A stretch of DNA of 21,021 bases, taken from positions 1 through 21,021 of the forward strand of contig DOUV01000716.1 in NCBI GenBank assembly GCA_003520455.1. Reading direction: 5' to 3'. This DNA comes from Chloroflexota bacterium. Lineage in GTDB: Bacteria; Chloroflexota; Anaerolineae; Ardenticatenales; Ardenticatenaceae. Below are positions 6,637-14,155 of this stretch, one piece after another (within the stretch, counting starts at the first letter, position 1; each line of letters opens with the position of its first letter). Under the pieces are notes generated by a model. It did no database searches, was not told where the DNA came from, and worked only from the letters and a program-made list of their open reading frames with translations. Both the position numbers and the translations under genes were made by a program.

Positions 6637-7002
6637 TCACCCATACCGTTGGGGATCGTCGATGTACACTTTGAAGGCCACGTCAGGGTTCGTACTGTCG
6701 ATTGTGAGATACAAGAGCCGGAAACCTTCGGTCCCGGTAAATTTCTGCAGACTACGAGATGGCTCCAGGATCGTCGGCTCCCAGATCGTCTGCAGCATCC
6801 CCTGAGGGTTACTCTTCACGGTACGCATGGCCGGGCTCTCCTGATAGCCCGACCCCGGAAGCCAATCCTCGACAACAGCGGCCACCGCGCGGTACTGCCA
6901 TCCCGCCAGCGCGAGGATGACGACCAGCGCGCCGAGCACGATCCGCAGGAAGCGCCTGCGGACCCCACCCGGCGGATTGGTCCGAAGATCATTTTCTGTC
7001 AT
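6637..7002 (-). CDS. Small membrane-anchored protein of unknown function, ending at an in-frame TGA
   Basis: 121 aa as read to the TGA. The start at 7002 (MTENDLRTNPPGG) has GAGGGGG about 5 bases upstream; the longer reading to 7071 adds 23 residues without support. Layout: short polar N-terminus with an RRR stretch at 15-17, one hydrophobic segment at about 18-35 (FLRIVLGALVVILALAGW), then a 90-residue outer part rich in predicted beta strands. That is a type II anchor with a periplasmic or cell-surface domain, or an uncleaved signal. I recognise no family. The frame continues for 43 plausible codons after the TGA (6505-6636), so the domain is probably truncated as written. It lies between an amidohydrolase and the DUF4392 gene on the same strand, presumably in the same transcript. 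Confidence 0.7.
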   Translation of the reverse strand: MTENDLRTNPPGGVRRRFLRIVLGALVVILALAGWQYRAVAAVVEDWLPGSGYQESPAMRTVKSNPQGMLQTIWEPTILEPSRSLQKFTGTEGFRLLYLTIDSTNPDVAFKVYIDDPQRYG

Positions 7003-7122
7003 CGCCACCCCCTCGTGTAACTTCTCAGCTGCTCCCGGCGGATCGCCAAATCCGTCGGCTGAGCTGGCCAAGCCCGTTTCGTCATCGAATTGGCCTGGAT
7101 GGTTCGGCTACGCTCACCACAA

Positions 7123-7138
7123 GCCTGGCAATCCAGGC
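7123..7138 (-). other. Small stem-loop after the COG1228-type amidohydrolase
   Basis: Perfect 6-bp stem GCCTGG/CCAGGC with loop CAAT, in the 168-bp gap between the amidohydrolase and the small membrane protein. No U-run follows, so an intercistronic stem is likelier than a terminator. I see nothing else in this gap. Confidence 0.35.
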
Positions 7139-7170
7139 CGGGCGGCTGAGGAGTTGCCCTCTCATTTGCT

Positions 7171-8415
7171 TCAGCTTCTCGCGACCAAAGCCCCATCCAA
7201 CAGAATTGCGCGGATATTCCGCAGCGCAGTGATGTCACGGGTGGGATCGCCGTCGACGACCAGCACGTCAGCCTTCTTTCCCACCTCGAGCGTCCCGACC
7301 AGGTCGTCGATACCCAGAGCGGCGGCGGCATTGCGGGTCGCTGCTTGCAGGACTTCCACCGGCGTCATGCCGACCGTGACCATCGCCTCAAGCTCGGAGA
7401 CGAAATCGCCGAATGGGTTCGGGCCCCAGCCGGCGTCGGAGCCGGCAATCATTTTGACACCATGCTGGACGAGCTTGCCGACGTTCTCAACCTGGCCCGC
7501 GTAGCGCGTTGCCTTGATTTCGAGCAAGCGGCGTTCCTCAGAAGTCAGATTGTCACCTTTCGCGCGAAGCACCTCGACCTGTGACCGGTTGATCTGGAGC
7601 GTTGGGTTCACGTAGACCGGGGAATCGGCCATCTGGCGGGCGACATCGGGGTGGAAGTGCAAGTGGCCGCCAGGTTCGTAGAAATGAGCGTGGAAAATCA
7701 TGTCGAACTTTGCTGCCAGCGCACGGCTGATTCCAACGGTGGCGCTGCAGTGCGCCGCGGTCTTCTTCCCCGCGGCACGGGCTTCGTCGGTGATCGCTTC
7801 CAGCTCTTCCAGGCGGTAGGTCGGGCGGAACGGATCGGTGCCGAGGGTGCCTCCGCCGGTCGCCATCGCCTTGATCACGTCGGCGCCCTCTTTGAGGAGT
7901 TGGCGGATCGCGTGACGAATCGCCTCCGGATCATCGGCCTCGCCATGAAAGAACCAGCAATGGCCGCCGGTGCGCGTCAGAGGCCGCCCGCAGAGCAGCA
8001 GGCGCGGGCCAACCGCCAGCCCCATCCTGATGGCATCGCGCAGCGTGAAGGTCACCCTATTCCGTCCGCCCATGTCGGCCATGGTCGTGACGCCGGCAAA
8101 GAGGGCCCGCCGGGCATTCTCGGCGGCCTGCAGCAACAGGATGCCATCTGTATGCCGCATCATTGTCTCCGGCAAGGTGCCATCACCAGGCAGGACGAGG
8201 TGAGTATGGACGTCGACCAGCCCAGGAAGCACCGTGGCCCCGTCGAAGTTCAAGCTTCTGACAGCCGGCCCGGCCGGAGCCCTGATCTCGTCCTGGGCAC
8301 CCACAGCTTCGACCGCATCGCCGCGGATGACGATCGCGCCGCGCTCGATCGGGGGACGTCCGGTCCCGTCGAACAAGCGACTCGCCGTTATTACTGTCAC
8401 TTGTGGATCGTTCAC
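7171..8415 (-). CDS. Metal-dependent amidohydrolase, COG1228 (imidazolonepropionase/Xaa-Pro dipeptidase-like)
   Basis: 414 aa, Amidohydro_1 fold, cytoplasmic. An N-terminal beta domain (TASRLFDGTG) leads to the metal-binding HxH at H70/H72 (LVDVHTH). The likely carboxylated lysine is K182 (DVIKAMATGGG), with a metal histidine at H222 (AAHCSA), further histidines at H242/H244 (IFHAHF) and a catalytic aspartate at D327 (AGSDAGWG). Relatives cleave cyclic amides or proline-containing dipeptides; the substrate is not determined here. No ATG lies near the family start. GTG at 8415 has GGAG 8 bases upstream and gives the expected N-terminus; the in-frame extension to 8550 is only the translated flank of a hairpin. 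The Shine-Dalgarno itself sits in the 3' arm of that 21-bp hairpin (8423-8466), so initiation may be masked. Confidence 0.9.
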   Translation of the reverse strand: MNDPQVTVITASRLFDGTGRPPIERGAIVIRGDAVEAVGAQDEIRAPAGPAVRSLNFDGATVLPGLVDVHTHLVLPGDGTLPETMMRHTDGILLLQAAENARRALFAGVTTMADMGGRNRVTFTLRDAIRMGLAVGPRLLLCGRPLTRTGGHCWFFHGEADDPEAIRHAIRQLLKEGADVIKAMATGGGTLGTDPFRPTYRLEELEAITDEARAAGKKTAAHCSATVGISRALAAKFDMIFHAHFYEPGGHLHFHPDVARQMADSPVYVNPTLQINRSQVEVLRAKGDNLTSEERRLLEIKATRYAGQVENVGKLVQHGVKMIAGSDAGWGPNPFGDFVSELEAMVTVGMTPVEVLQAATRNAAAALGIDDLVGTLEVGKKADVLVVDGDPTRDITALRNIRAILLDGALVARS

Positions 8416-8422
8416 AGAAATT

Positions 8423-8466
8423 GCTCCAATTCCTCTCCCGCTTGAAAGCGGGAGAGGAATTGGAGC
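8423..8466. repeat. Perfect 21-bp inverted repeat over a ribosome binding site
   Basis: Arms 8423-8443 and 8446-8466 are exact reverse complements with only GA between them (core CCTCTCCCGCTT/AAGCGGGAGAGG). On the minus strand the 3' arm ends 7 bases before the GTG start of the amidohydrolase and contains its GGAG. It could be a translational or transcriptional switch, or an inserted palindromic repeat. Confidence 0.85.
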
Positions 8467-8507
8467 GCGACGCGAAAACACTGGCCGTAGGCCACAAGGC
8501 CAAAACG

Positions 8508-8536
8508 TTGTTTCTGTCGCGCCCCTGGCGTATAAT
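8508..8536 (+). promoter_or_regulatory. Sigma70-like promoter for the HEARO-like RNA
   Basis: TTGTTT at 8508-8513, a 17-bp spacer and a perfect TATAAT at 8531-8536 on the plus strand. Transcription would start near 8543 and run into the structured RNA. Confidence 0.6.
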
Positions 8537-8542
8537 ACTTGG

Positions 8543-8845
8543 TAAGACACTCCCTGATGGGAGAAACGGTTTTAACAATCGTATAGGTTCGCCGGTTGCG
8601 GTGGCGAGTCTCCCACCGCGTAAAACCTGTAGAGCCAGCGCTGGACTGTCCCCTACGGGGGATACCCTGGCGAGGGGCACTCGCTTGGGGGCACCCCGCG
8701 GGGTGGAACCAGCTTCGCGCCTGGGACTCCTTCGCCTTCGGCTCAGGACCTCAGGCAGGGCACCTGTCAGTGTGCCTATGGTCTCGGACGCGACTTCGGT
8801 CGCGGCGCCAGGGACAAGCCCCCGTGCTTGAGCCGGGGGTAACTG
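8543..8845 (+). ncRNA. HEARO/omega-RNA-like structured RNA (IscB-associated type), without iscB
   Basis: About 300 bases with no sensible reading frame but dense, strand-specific pairing: CTCCC-TGAT-GGGAG (8550-8563); AGGTT (8586-8590) with AACCT (8624-8628) enclosing GCGGTGG/CCACCGC (8598-8619); CCCC-TAC-GGGG (8650-8660); GCGAG/CTCGC followed by GGGGCACCCC; a C(UUCG)G-capped CGCGAC/GTCGCG stem (8789-8804); and a terminal CCCCCG/CGGGGG hairpin (8819-8839) inside ACAAGCCCCCGTGCTTGAGC. UUCG caps form only on the plus strand, which matches the promoter. From memory, the terminal ACAAGCCCC..GGGGGT hairpin and the CTTGGGGGCACCCCGC segment resemble Rfam HEARO, the omega RNA of IscB nucleases. No IscB start follows, so this would be an orphan or non-autonomous copy. 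Other structured RNAs remain possible; a covariance-model search would decide. Confidence 0.62.
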
Positions 8846-9011
8846 ACGTTTGCAGAAACACCTCCGTCGCCTGGCCGCCTCCGGCGAGGGTGCCCATTCT
8901 CCAGCGTGCGGGCCGGCGGCTCATTTGGAGGGGGCCTTTATCGGGCCTCCCGGGCGAGCCGGCCCAGGGATCCAGGAGCCTGGCCGTCAGGAGTGCCGCC
9001 CCTCTGATTCG

Positions 9012-9049
9012 GCCGGGCGAGCGCGTCCGCTCCGCCGTGCTCGCCCGGC
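9012..9049 (-). other. Stem-loop downstream of the second binding-protein gene
   Basis: Perfect 11-bp inverted repeat GCCGGGCGAGC / GCTCGCCCGGC (9012-9022, 9039-9049) around a 16-base loop, starting 31 bases after the stop of the binding-protein gene. It lacks a U-run. It probably stabilises or ends the binding-protein mRNA. The remainder of 8846-9079 is very GC-rich with further weak palindromes and no coding sequence that I can support. Confidence 0.55.
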
Positions 9050-9079
9050 AGGCCGTCTGGCTTCAAAACGTGGCCATTC

Positions 9080-10741
9080 TCAGGTCCAGCGTAGATCCTC
9101 CGCATAGAAGTTGCGCTCGTTGTTCGGCCACGCCGCGTAGCCCTGTAGTCCCTGACGGTAGGCAAACACATGGTTGCGGTGGGCGATGTACAGGTAGGGT
9201 GCGTCCTCCAGGATCTGATCGATGATCGTGCGGTAGATCTCGACGCGCTTCCCAGGGTCCTGCTCGATGCGGCCCTGATCCAGCAGTTCGTCCAAGCCGA
9301 TATAGCCATGCCAGGCGATCGTGTCGGTGTGGTGGAACCAGTAGAGCGAGGAGTCGGGATCGCCGGTCATGATATCGATGTCTTCCAGAGCCATCTCGAA
9401 CTCTTGCTCTCGCGAGCGGGCGTTGAAGGTCCCCAGATCGAGTCCTTCGATCTCGACGGTGATCCCGATCTGGCTGAGTTGGTCGGCCACGAGTTGCAGC
9501 GCCCGGCGCAAGTTGGTCTTGTCGCTGGTCATACAGCGGATCGTAAAGCCGTCGGCATGGCCGGCAGTCGCAAGCAGTTCCCTGGCCTTCTCGAGGTCGG
9601 GCTGGTCGGGGTACTTCTGCTGGTCGGGATCCGCCGCCAGAAAGCCCGGAGGAAGGGGATCGTCGTCGGCCGTGGCATAACCGTAATAGACGGCATCCAC
9701 GATGGCCTGGCGATCGATGGCGTAGCCAATTGCCTGGCGCACCTCTTTCTTGGAGGTGGGGAGATCGTCGCGAGTGAGGTTGAAGGTAATGTAGTCCCAG
9801 TTGTTCCCGGGGATAATATCGACCTGAATGTTGGGGTCATTCTGGAGGTCGGCAACGTCCTTGTAGTCGGGCAGGTCGATAAAGTCGATCTCGCCCTGTT
9901 TCAAGGCAGTGGTCTTGACGAAGGCATCGCTGATCGGCCGATAAGTCAGCTCCTCCAGGAGCGGACGATCCGGCTTCCAGTAATTTTTGTTCTTGACCAG
10001 GGAGATGTGATCCCCGGAGAGCCATTCCTTGAACTCAAACGGCCCGGTTCCGACAGGATTGCGCCCGAACGGCTCTTCCCCCATCTCGAGGAAAGCCTTC
10101 TTCGACGCCATATAGCCACCGGTACCCTGCACCGGTGAGACCAAGAAGGGAGCAAACGGCTTCTCGAGGTAGATCTCGACGGTGTATTTGTCAACGGCCT
10201 TCGCCCCCTTCACGAAGAAGTAAAGAAACTTGCGGGGACGATTGTTCTCCAGAGTATCATTGATGTTCCATTCGACGTCCTCGGCGGTAAACTCGCCGAA
10301 GTCCTTATGGAACTGGACGCCCTCGCGCAGCTTGAAGATCCAGGTCAATTCGTCCTTCTGGGACCACTCAGTGGCGAGGTCCGGCATGATCTTATTATTG
10401 TTGCGGAGGTCGACCCAGACGAGCGAGTTCATGATGTTCTGGTAGACCATCCCGGCGGCGCTATCACCCAACTGCGTGATGGGAGAGAGGGTGCTGGGTT
10501 CCCAGGCCTGCCCGATGATCAGGCTGCTCTTGGCCGGCGGCTTCTGAGCCATGGTCGGGGCGACGGTCGGTCCGGCGCCACCACCTGGCGCAGTGGGAGC
10601 CTCGGCGGGAGCCGGGGCCCTGGCGCAGCCGGCCAGCAGCAGGGCCAGCGATCCGCCTGCCATACTGGTCAGCCGCAAGAACTCCCGGCGGCTTATGCCG
10701 GGCGGTGTCGGCACGTATTGTGGTTTGCGAATCGGACTCAT
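9080..10741 (-). CDS. ABC transporter substrate-binding protein, family 5 (peptide/nickel type), Tat lipoprotein
   Basis: 553 aa extracytoplasmic binding protein. The N-terminus is a twin-arginine lipoprotein signal: SRREFLR at residues 17-23, hydrophobic stretch, and lipobox LAGC with C39 as the lipidated residue, followed by an A/P-rich linker. The SBP_bac_5 body includes the conserved LREGVQFHKDFGEFTAEDV region and GTGPFEFKEW. AGGAGG precedes the ATG. It is paralogous to the binding protein at 16116-17747: RKFLYFFV, AVDKYTV, GRNPVG, DFID and PDYKD recur in register. Its permeases are probably the pair at 1193-2137 and 118-1095, now separated by hydrolase genes. Ligand likely a short peptide or similar amide compound (inference). 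Confidence 0.94.
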   Translation of the reverse strand: MSPIRKPQYVPTPPGISRREFLRLTSMAGGSLALLLAGCARAPAPAEAPTAPGGGAGPTVAPTMAQKPPAKSSLIIGQAWEPSTLSPITQLGDSAAGMVYQNIMNSLVWVDLRNNNKIMPDLATEWSQKDELTWIFKLREGVQFHKDFGEFTAEDVEWNINDTLENNRPRKFLYFFVKGAKAVDKYTVEIYLEKPFAPFLVSPVQGTGGYMASKKAFLEMGEEPFGRNPVGTGPFEFKEWLSGDHISLVKNKNYWKPDRPLLEELTYRPISDAFVKTTALKQGEIDFIDLPDYKDVADLQNDPNIQVDIIPGNNWDYITFNLTRDDLPTSKKEVRQAIGYAIDRQAIVDAVYYGYATADDDPLPPGFLAADPDQQKYPDQPDLEKARELLATAGHADGFTIRCMTSDKTNLRRALQLVADQLSQIGITVEIEGLDLGTFNARSREQEFEMALEDIDIMTGDPDSSLYWFHHTDTIAWHGYIGLDELLDQGRIEQDPGKRVEIYRTIIDQILEDAPYLYIAHRNHVFAYRQGLQGYAAWPNNERNFYAEDLRWT

Positions 10742-10777
10742 GCTGTCATCTCCTCCTTCTGTCGAATGCCTTGGTCG

Positions 10778-10791
10778 GGTTCCGCGGAACC
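10778..10791. repeat. Perfect 14-bp palindrome in the gap before the second binding-protein gene
   Basis: GGTTCCGCGGAACC, fully self-complementary, between the CMD-type gene and the binding-protein start and 37 bases upstream of that ATG. It may be a regulator site or an RNA stem; no direct evidence for either. Confidence 0.35.
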
Positions 10792-10798
10792 AGCGGGA

Positions 10799-11209
10799 TC
10801 AGGTCTCCCGCTTGCTCACCCAGTGCGGTCCTTTGGGCAGCTCGCGGTCCTCCAGCACCTCGAGCAGGATCCGAATGGCGATCACCGGAACACCCCCGCC
10901 GCCCGTATGAGTCGCCACCTCGATGGTCTCGAGGATCTCTTCCCTGGTGGCCCCCAGCTCCAGCGCCTTGGTGATATGCGTCCGGATGCCGGTCTCATGG
11001 TACTTGATGCAGGCAGCCGTGATGAAGAGCAACTCCTTGTATTTGAGCGGCAGCCAGCGCTCCGCTCGGACCTGCTCATACCAGCTCTGGTAGGTCTCGG
11101 CCCACTCGTAGTCGTGGCGCGCCAGATACTCGTGGAAGGGATAGACGTAGCCGGGACATTTGCGCGCCCTGTCGAGCAGCTGCTTGACCTTTTCCTCGTT
11201 ATTCTCCAT
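10799..11209 (-). CDS. Carboxymuconolactone decarboxylase (CMD)/AhpD-fold family protein
   Basis: 136 aa, cytoplasmic, all-helical CMD fold. The family core is ELLFITAACIKYHETGI (about residues 59-75) followed by RTHITKALELGATREEILE (76-94). The cysteine at 67 and histidine at 78 are present, but the second cysteine of the AhpD-type CxxC redox pair is missing, so peroxidase activity is unlikely. The length is normal for the gamma-CMD type. I chose the ATG at 11209 because GGAGG lies 7 bases before it; an in-frame start at 11245 has none. It lies between the C-N hydrolase and the second binding protein in the same transcript. Function in this pathway is unknown; members of the family often accompany catabolic clusters. 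Confidence 0.88.
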   Translation of the reverse strand: MENNEEKVKQLLDRARKCPGYVYPFHEYLARHDYEWAETYQSWYEQVRAERWLPLKYKELLFITAACIKYHETGIRTHITKALELGATREEILETIEVATHTGGGGVPVIAIRILLEVLEDRELPKGPHWVSKRET

Positions 11210-11284
11210 ATGTTCGCCTCCTGAGAGATAATTGAACGAGTGCACAGTGGTCAGGGCACACTCGATTGGCGGTCCCAGGTGCGG

Positions 11285-12148
11285 TCATGGATACGGAGTT
11301 TCCTCCGTAATGACGCTGTACAGGCGCGGGTTGCGGTTGTTGAAGGTATGACCCTGTGCCCGGGCCGCCCGCGAGACACTGCAATCGATGTTCGCGACGA
11401 TGAAATCTTCTTCGAGATATTTGGCTTCGGCGACGATCTGGCCGGTCGGCGCAACGATCCGGCTGGAGCCGAAGAGCACGTCGCCGCGCTGCTCTCCCAC
11501 AACGGAACAGACGGCATACCAAGATGCGTTTTCCGCCGCTCTCACAAAGAGCAGATGCTTCCAATACTCTTCAAAGCCTGCGGCAGAGGCAGAGACGTTG
11601 ATGAGAATATCGGCGCCCTTGAGGGCCTGGACACGCGGGACTTCCGGAAAAGTGACGTCATAGCAGATGTGGACGCCGAGTCGGGCGACGGGCGTATCGA
11701 ATACGGGGAGTTCCTTTCCAGGGCTGTAGAAGCAGCGCTCGGTCGAGAGTCCCTTGCTATAGGGGAAGGCAGCGACGTGAGACTTCCGGTAGACGCCGAT
11801 GAGGCCTTCAGGACCGACGATGATGGCCGAATTGTAAATATCGCCGGGAATTGTCGCACCAAAGGTGGCGGCCCCCATGATGATGATCAGGTTGTGTTGT
11901 TTCGCGGCGTTCATGAGGGCCTGCACATGCCGGTCGGGTGGATCGACAACGGTGGCATATTTATAGAGATACTCGTCCGTGCGGTAGCCGGAAAGGTGCA
12001 TCTCCCCGAAGACGACAATGCCGGCCTTCTCTTCCGCTGCCTGACGGATTCGCGACCAGGCCGTTTCCAGGTTGGCATCGCGGGGGTCGAAATCCTCCGT
12101 TCCGACATGCGAGCGAGTTTGGGCCAGGGCGAGCCGAAAGCTTTTCAT
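11285..12148 (-). CDS. Nitrilase-superfamily carbon-nitrogen hydrolase
   Basis: 287 aa cytoplasmic C-N hydrolase. The Glu-Lys-Cys triad is clear: E49 (VVFGEMHLSGY), K122 (GVYRKSHV) and C162 (HICYDVTFPE). Full length for the family; members hydrolyse nitriles, amides or N-carbamoyl groups, and the FGEM and CYDVTFPE context fits an amidase-type enzyme better than a true nitrilase. The ATG overlaps the S9 peptidase stop by 4 bases (ATGA), with AGGAGG inside the end of that gene, so the two are translationally coupled. Likely role: release of ammonia or an acid from amides produced by the upstream peptidase (inference). Confidence 0.94.
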   Translation of the reverse strand: MKSFRLALAQTRSHVGTEDFDPRDANLETAWSRIRQAAEEKAGIVVFGEMHLSGYRTDEYLYKYATVVDPPDRHVQALMNAAKQHNLIIIMGAATFGATIPGDIYNSAIIVGPEGLIGVYRKSHVAAFPYSKGLSTERCFYSPGKELPVFDTPVARLGVHICYDVTFPEVPRVQALKGADILINVSASAAGFEEYWKHLLFVRAAENASWYAVCSVVGEQRGDVLFGSSRIVAPTGQIVAEAKYLEEDFIVANIDCSVSRAARAQGHTFNNRNPRLYSVITEETPYP

Positions 12149-14082
12149 ATCATATCCTCCTGTTCGCCTTCACTCTTCATGAGGTGACGTGCAAGGAACC
12201 CATCAACCTTTGATGCCACCTCGGCAATCGTCTCCGGGCGCGAAAAGCCGTGACCTTCCCCCTCATAAATTGTCAGTTCACATATTTTCCCCTGCGCCCA
12301 GAGGGCTTCCGCCATCTGGGACGCCTGTCGTGGGTGGACACCGCTGTCGTCTTGCCCCTGCAGAATCATCAGGGGAGCTTTGATCTGGTGGGCAAAATTC
12401 AAGGGCGAGCGGTCCTGCCAGAGTGGCAGATTCTCGATTGGAAGAGAGCCCATCTGGCGGCGCAACAAGCGCCGCACGACCCTAATCCGGGTATCATCGT
12501 AGCTTCCGATCAAATCGCCTGGTCCGTAGTGGCAGATCCCGGCCCTGAAGACATCGGGGAATTTCGTAAGCGCGAAGAGCACTGCAAAGCCGCCGTAGCT
12601 TGAGCCCCAGATCGCGACCCGGGAGGTGTCGATGTACCCCAGACGCTCGAGGAAGTCGACTGCGTTGAGCCAGTCGAGCGCATCTCGGCCGCCCCAGGAG
12701 TCGAGGTTCTCTTCGCGAAAGGCGCGACCATACCCCGTGCTCCCACGACAATTAGGCACAAGAACGATGTAGCCCTGTCTGACAAGGTATTGGAAGTATG
12801 GATACCACTGGTTCGTGAGGTGTGCGTTCGGCCCGCCGTGAATCCACATCACCGCAGGGTACAAGCGGCCTGCTTCCAGCTCGCTCCGGCGGAAAAGCAA
12901 GCTCTCAATCTCCAGTTCATCCGCACTTGGAAACGTCACAATCTCCGGCCGTATAGGATCGATAGCTTCAACGTCGCCTAACATCGAGAATGTTAGTTGA
13001 GTGGGTACGCCGCCCGTGGATGGGATCTTCCAGAGATCGGGACCGCGGTGGGGACCGGACGATCGGTAGAGGATTTCCCGCCCATCCGGCGACCACGCTG
13101 AGCCCTCGTGGACGCCGTCTCCCTCGGTGAGCCTGTGGGATGGCCCACCATTGACCGAAACCCGCCAGATATCGGTATTCACGCCTCTCGCCGACGTGTA
13201 GACGATTTGCGATCCGTCGGGGGACCAGCGTGGATCTCCCTTATCCCCCGGTCCCTCGGTCAGTTGTCTCAAGTCCTCGCCATCCGCCGAGATCAACCAG
13301 ATATCGTCGTAGCCATCACGATCGGAGACGAAGGCAATATAACGACCGTCGGGGGACCAACGTGGGGTACGATCATTGCCCTCCTGGCCGTCGGTCAGTT
13401 GCCGCACTTTTCCACCGCGCGCGGCGACAACACAAATCGCGCTCTTGAAAATGTCATCGGCGTTCCGCTGAGATGCGAATGCGATCTGCGTTCCATCCGG
13501 TGCCCACCGGATATCGTTGTTGTCGTAACGGTCATAGGTCACTTGCAACGGCCCCACACTGCCGTCACGGGCGACGACCCAGATTTGATCTGGACCATCG
13601 CGACTACACACAAAGGCGATCATCTTTCCATCAGACGACCAGCGCGGGGTTCGGTCGCAGCCCAGGTTGGGGCGCCACGACTGGCAGACATCGCAGCGCG
13701 GATGGTCGGTGAGTTGCACCGCGTCGCCTCCGCTTGATGGAATGACGAACACCCCGGTGCTACCGGTCGAAGCTGGAGCGACGTAGGCGAAATGGCGACC
13801 ATCGGGGGACCATTGAGGTCCTCCAGCCACGTCGCGCCGATCGACGAGATCACCCATCTCGGTCCAAACGGGATGCCGGGTGATCTGCCGTGGCCAGCCC
13901 CCAACGGCTGGGGTCGTCCAGATGTGCGGTTCGCCGTCGCGGGCCCAAACAAAGGCAATCCGTTTTCCATCCGGTGACCATGTGCCTGACCCCACCGATC
14001 GGCTGCCCGCCATGCCACAGATGATGGGGTCCTGCAGCAGAGTCTCTTTGAAGATCGCCTTAAGTGCAGGCTTCGCTTCCAT
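12145..14082 (-). CDS. S9 family (prolyl oligopeptidase/acylaminoacyl-peptidase-type) serine peptidase
   Basis: 645 aa from the ATG at 14082. The N-terminal half is a beta-propeller with seven WSPDG-type repeats (WSPDGKRIAFV, WSPDGRHFAYV, WSSDG, WAPDG, then three more WSPDG), the usual TolB/DPP-like filter. The C-terminal alpha/beta-hydrolase domain carries the oxyanion-region HGGPN, nucleophile S495 in WGSSYGGF, D579 in LQGQDDSGV and H611 in GEGHGFSRPE. No signal peptide is seen, so it is probably cytosolic and trims imported oligopeptides. AGGA lies about 10 bases before the chosen ATG; an alternative GTG at 14145 falls in the loop of a stem-loop and would add 21 residues. It ends in a 4-base overlap with the C-N hydrolase. 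Confidence 0.94.
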   Translation of the reverse strand: MEAKPALKAIFKETLLQDPIICGMAGSRSVGSGTWSPDGKRIAFVWARDGEPHIWTTPAVGGWPRQITRHPVWTEMGDLVDRRDVAGGPQWSPDGRHFAYVAPASTGSTGVFVIPSSGGDAVQLTDHPRCDVCQSWRPNLGCDRTPRWSSDGKMIAFVCSRDGPDQIWVVARDGSVGPLQVTYDRYDNNDIRWAPDGTQIAFASQRNADDIFKSAICVVAARGGKVRQLTDGQEGNDRTPRWSPDGRYIAFVSDRDGYDDIWLISADGEDLRQLTEGPGDKGDPRWSPDGSQIVYTSARGVNTDIWRVSVNGGPSHRLTEGDGVHEGSAWSPDGREILYRSSGPHRGPDLWKIPSTGGVPTQLTFSMLGDVEAIDPIRPEIVTFPSADELEIESLLFRRSELEAGRLYPAVMWIHGGPNAHLTNQWYPYFQYLVRQGYIVLVPNCRGSTGYGRAFREENLDSWGGRDALDWLNAVDFLERLGYIDTSRVAIWGSSYGGFAVLFALTKFPDVFRAGICHYGPGDLIGSYDDTRIRVVRRLLRRQMGSLPIENLPLWQDRSPLNFAHQIKAPLMILQGQDDSGVHPRQASQMAEALWAQGKICELTIYEGEGHGFSRPETIAEVASKVDGFLARHLMKSEGEQEDMI

Positions 14083-14135
14083 AGCTGTCGATCCTGTGGT
14101 AATTGGCGCTGGCCTCTTGGCCGCGTCGTCGGCCA

Positions 14136-14152
14136 GGCTCCCCACCGGAGCC
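14136..14152 (-). other. Small stem-loop between dppC-like gene and S9 peptidase gene
   Basis: Perfect 6-bp stem GGCTCC/GGAGCC with a 5-base loop, 3 bases after the permease stop; a second weaker stem (TGGCCG/CGGCCA, 14118-14135) adjoins it. No U-run. It may modulate read-through from transport genes into hydrolase genes. Confidence 0.35.
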
Positions 14153-14155
14153 CTG

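Noticed and set aside
8423..8466. 21-bp hairpin as intrinsic terminator
   Set aside because: No T-run follows on either strand, and on the minus strand it precedes rather than follows a gene.
8416..8550. N-terminal extension of the COG1228-type amidohydrolase
   Set aside because: The extra 45 residues are the translated hairpin and its flank and do not resemble the family N-terminus; the GTG at 8415 has a ribosome binding site.
8885..9095. Similar short stretches GCCCATTCTCCAGCG and GGCCATTCTCAGGTCCAGCG as a duplication flanking the binding-protein end
   Set aside because: The match is short and gapped; in GC-rich DNA it can be chance, and no longer similarity surrounds it.
8596..9225. Plus-strand open frame of 209 codons across the RNA element
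   Set aside because: Its sequence is low-complexity W/R/G/P-rich with no family likeness and it runs through strong RNA stems; it does not resemble IscB or TnpB.
9170..10138. Plus-strand open frame of 322 codons
   Set aside because: Antisense shadow of the binding-protein gene at 9080-10741; no motif or ribosome binding site.
10307..12187. Two plus-strand open frames (about 305 and 315 codons)
   Set aside because: Antisense shadows of the binding-protein, CMD and nitrilase genes, which carry their catalytic residues on the minus strand.
13000..14040. Recurrent GGGGACCA/CCATCCGG-like motifs as a DNA repeat array
   Set aside because: They encode the WSPDG signatures of the seven propeller blades of the S9 peptidase, so they are protein repeats, not a separate DNA element.
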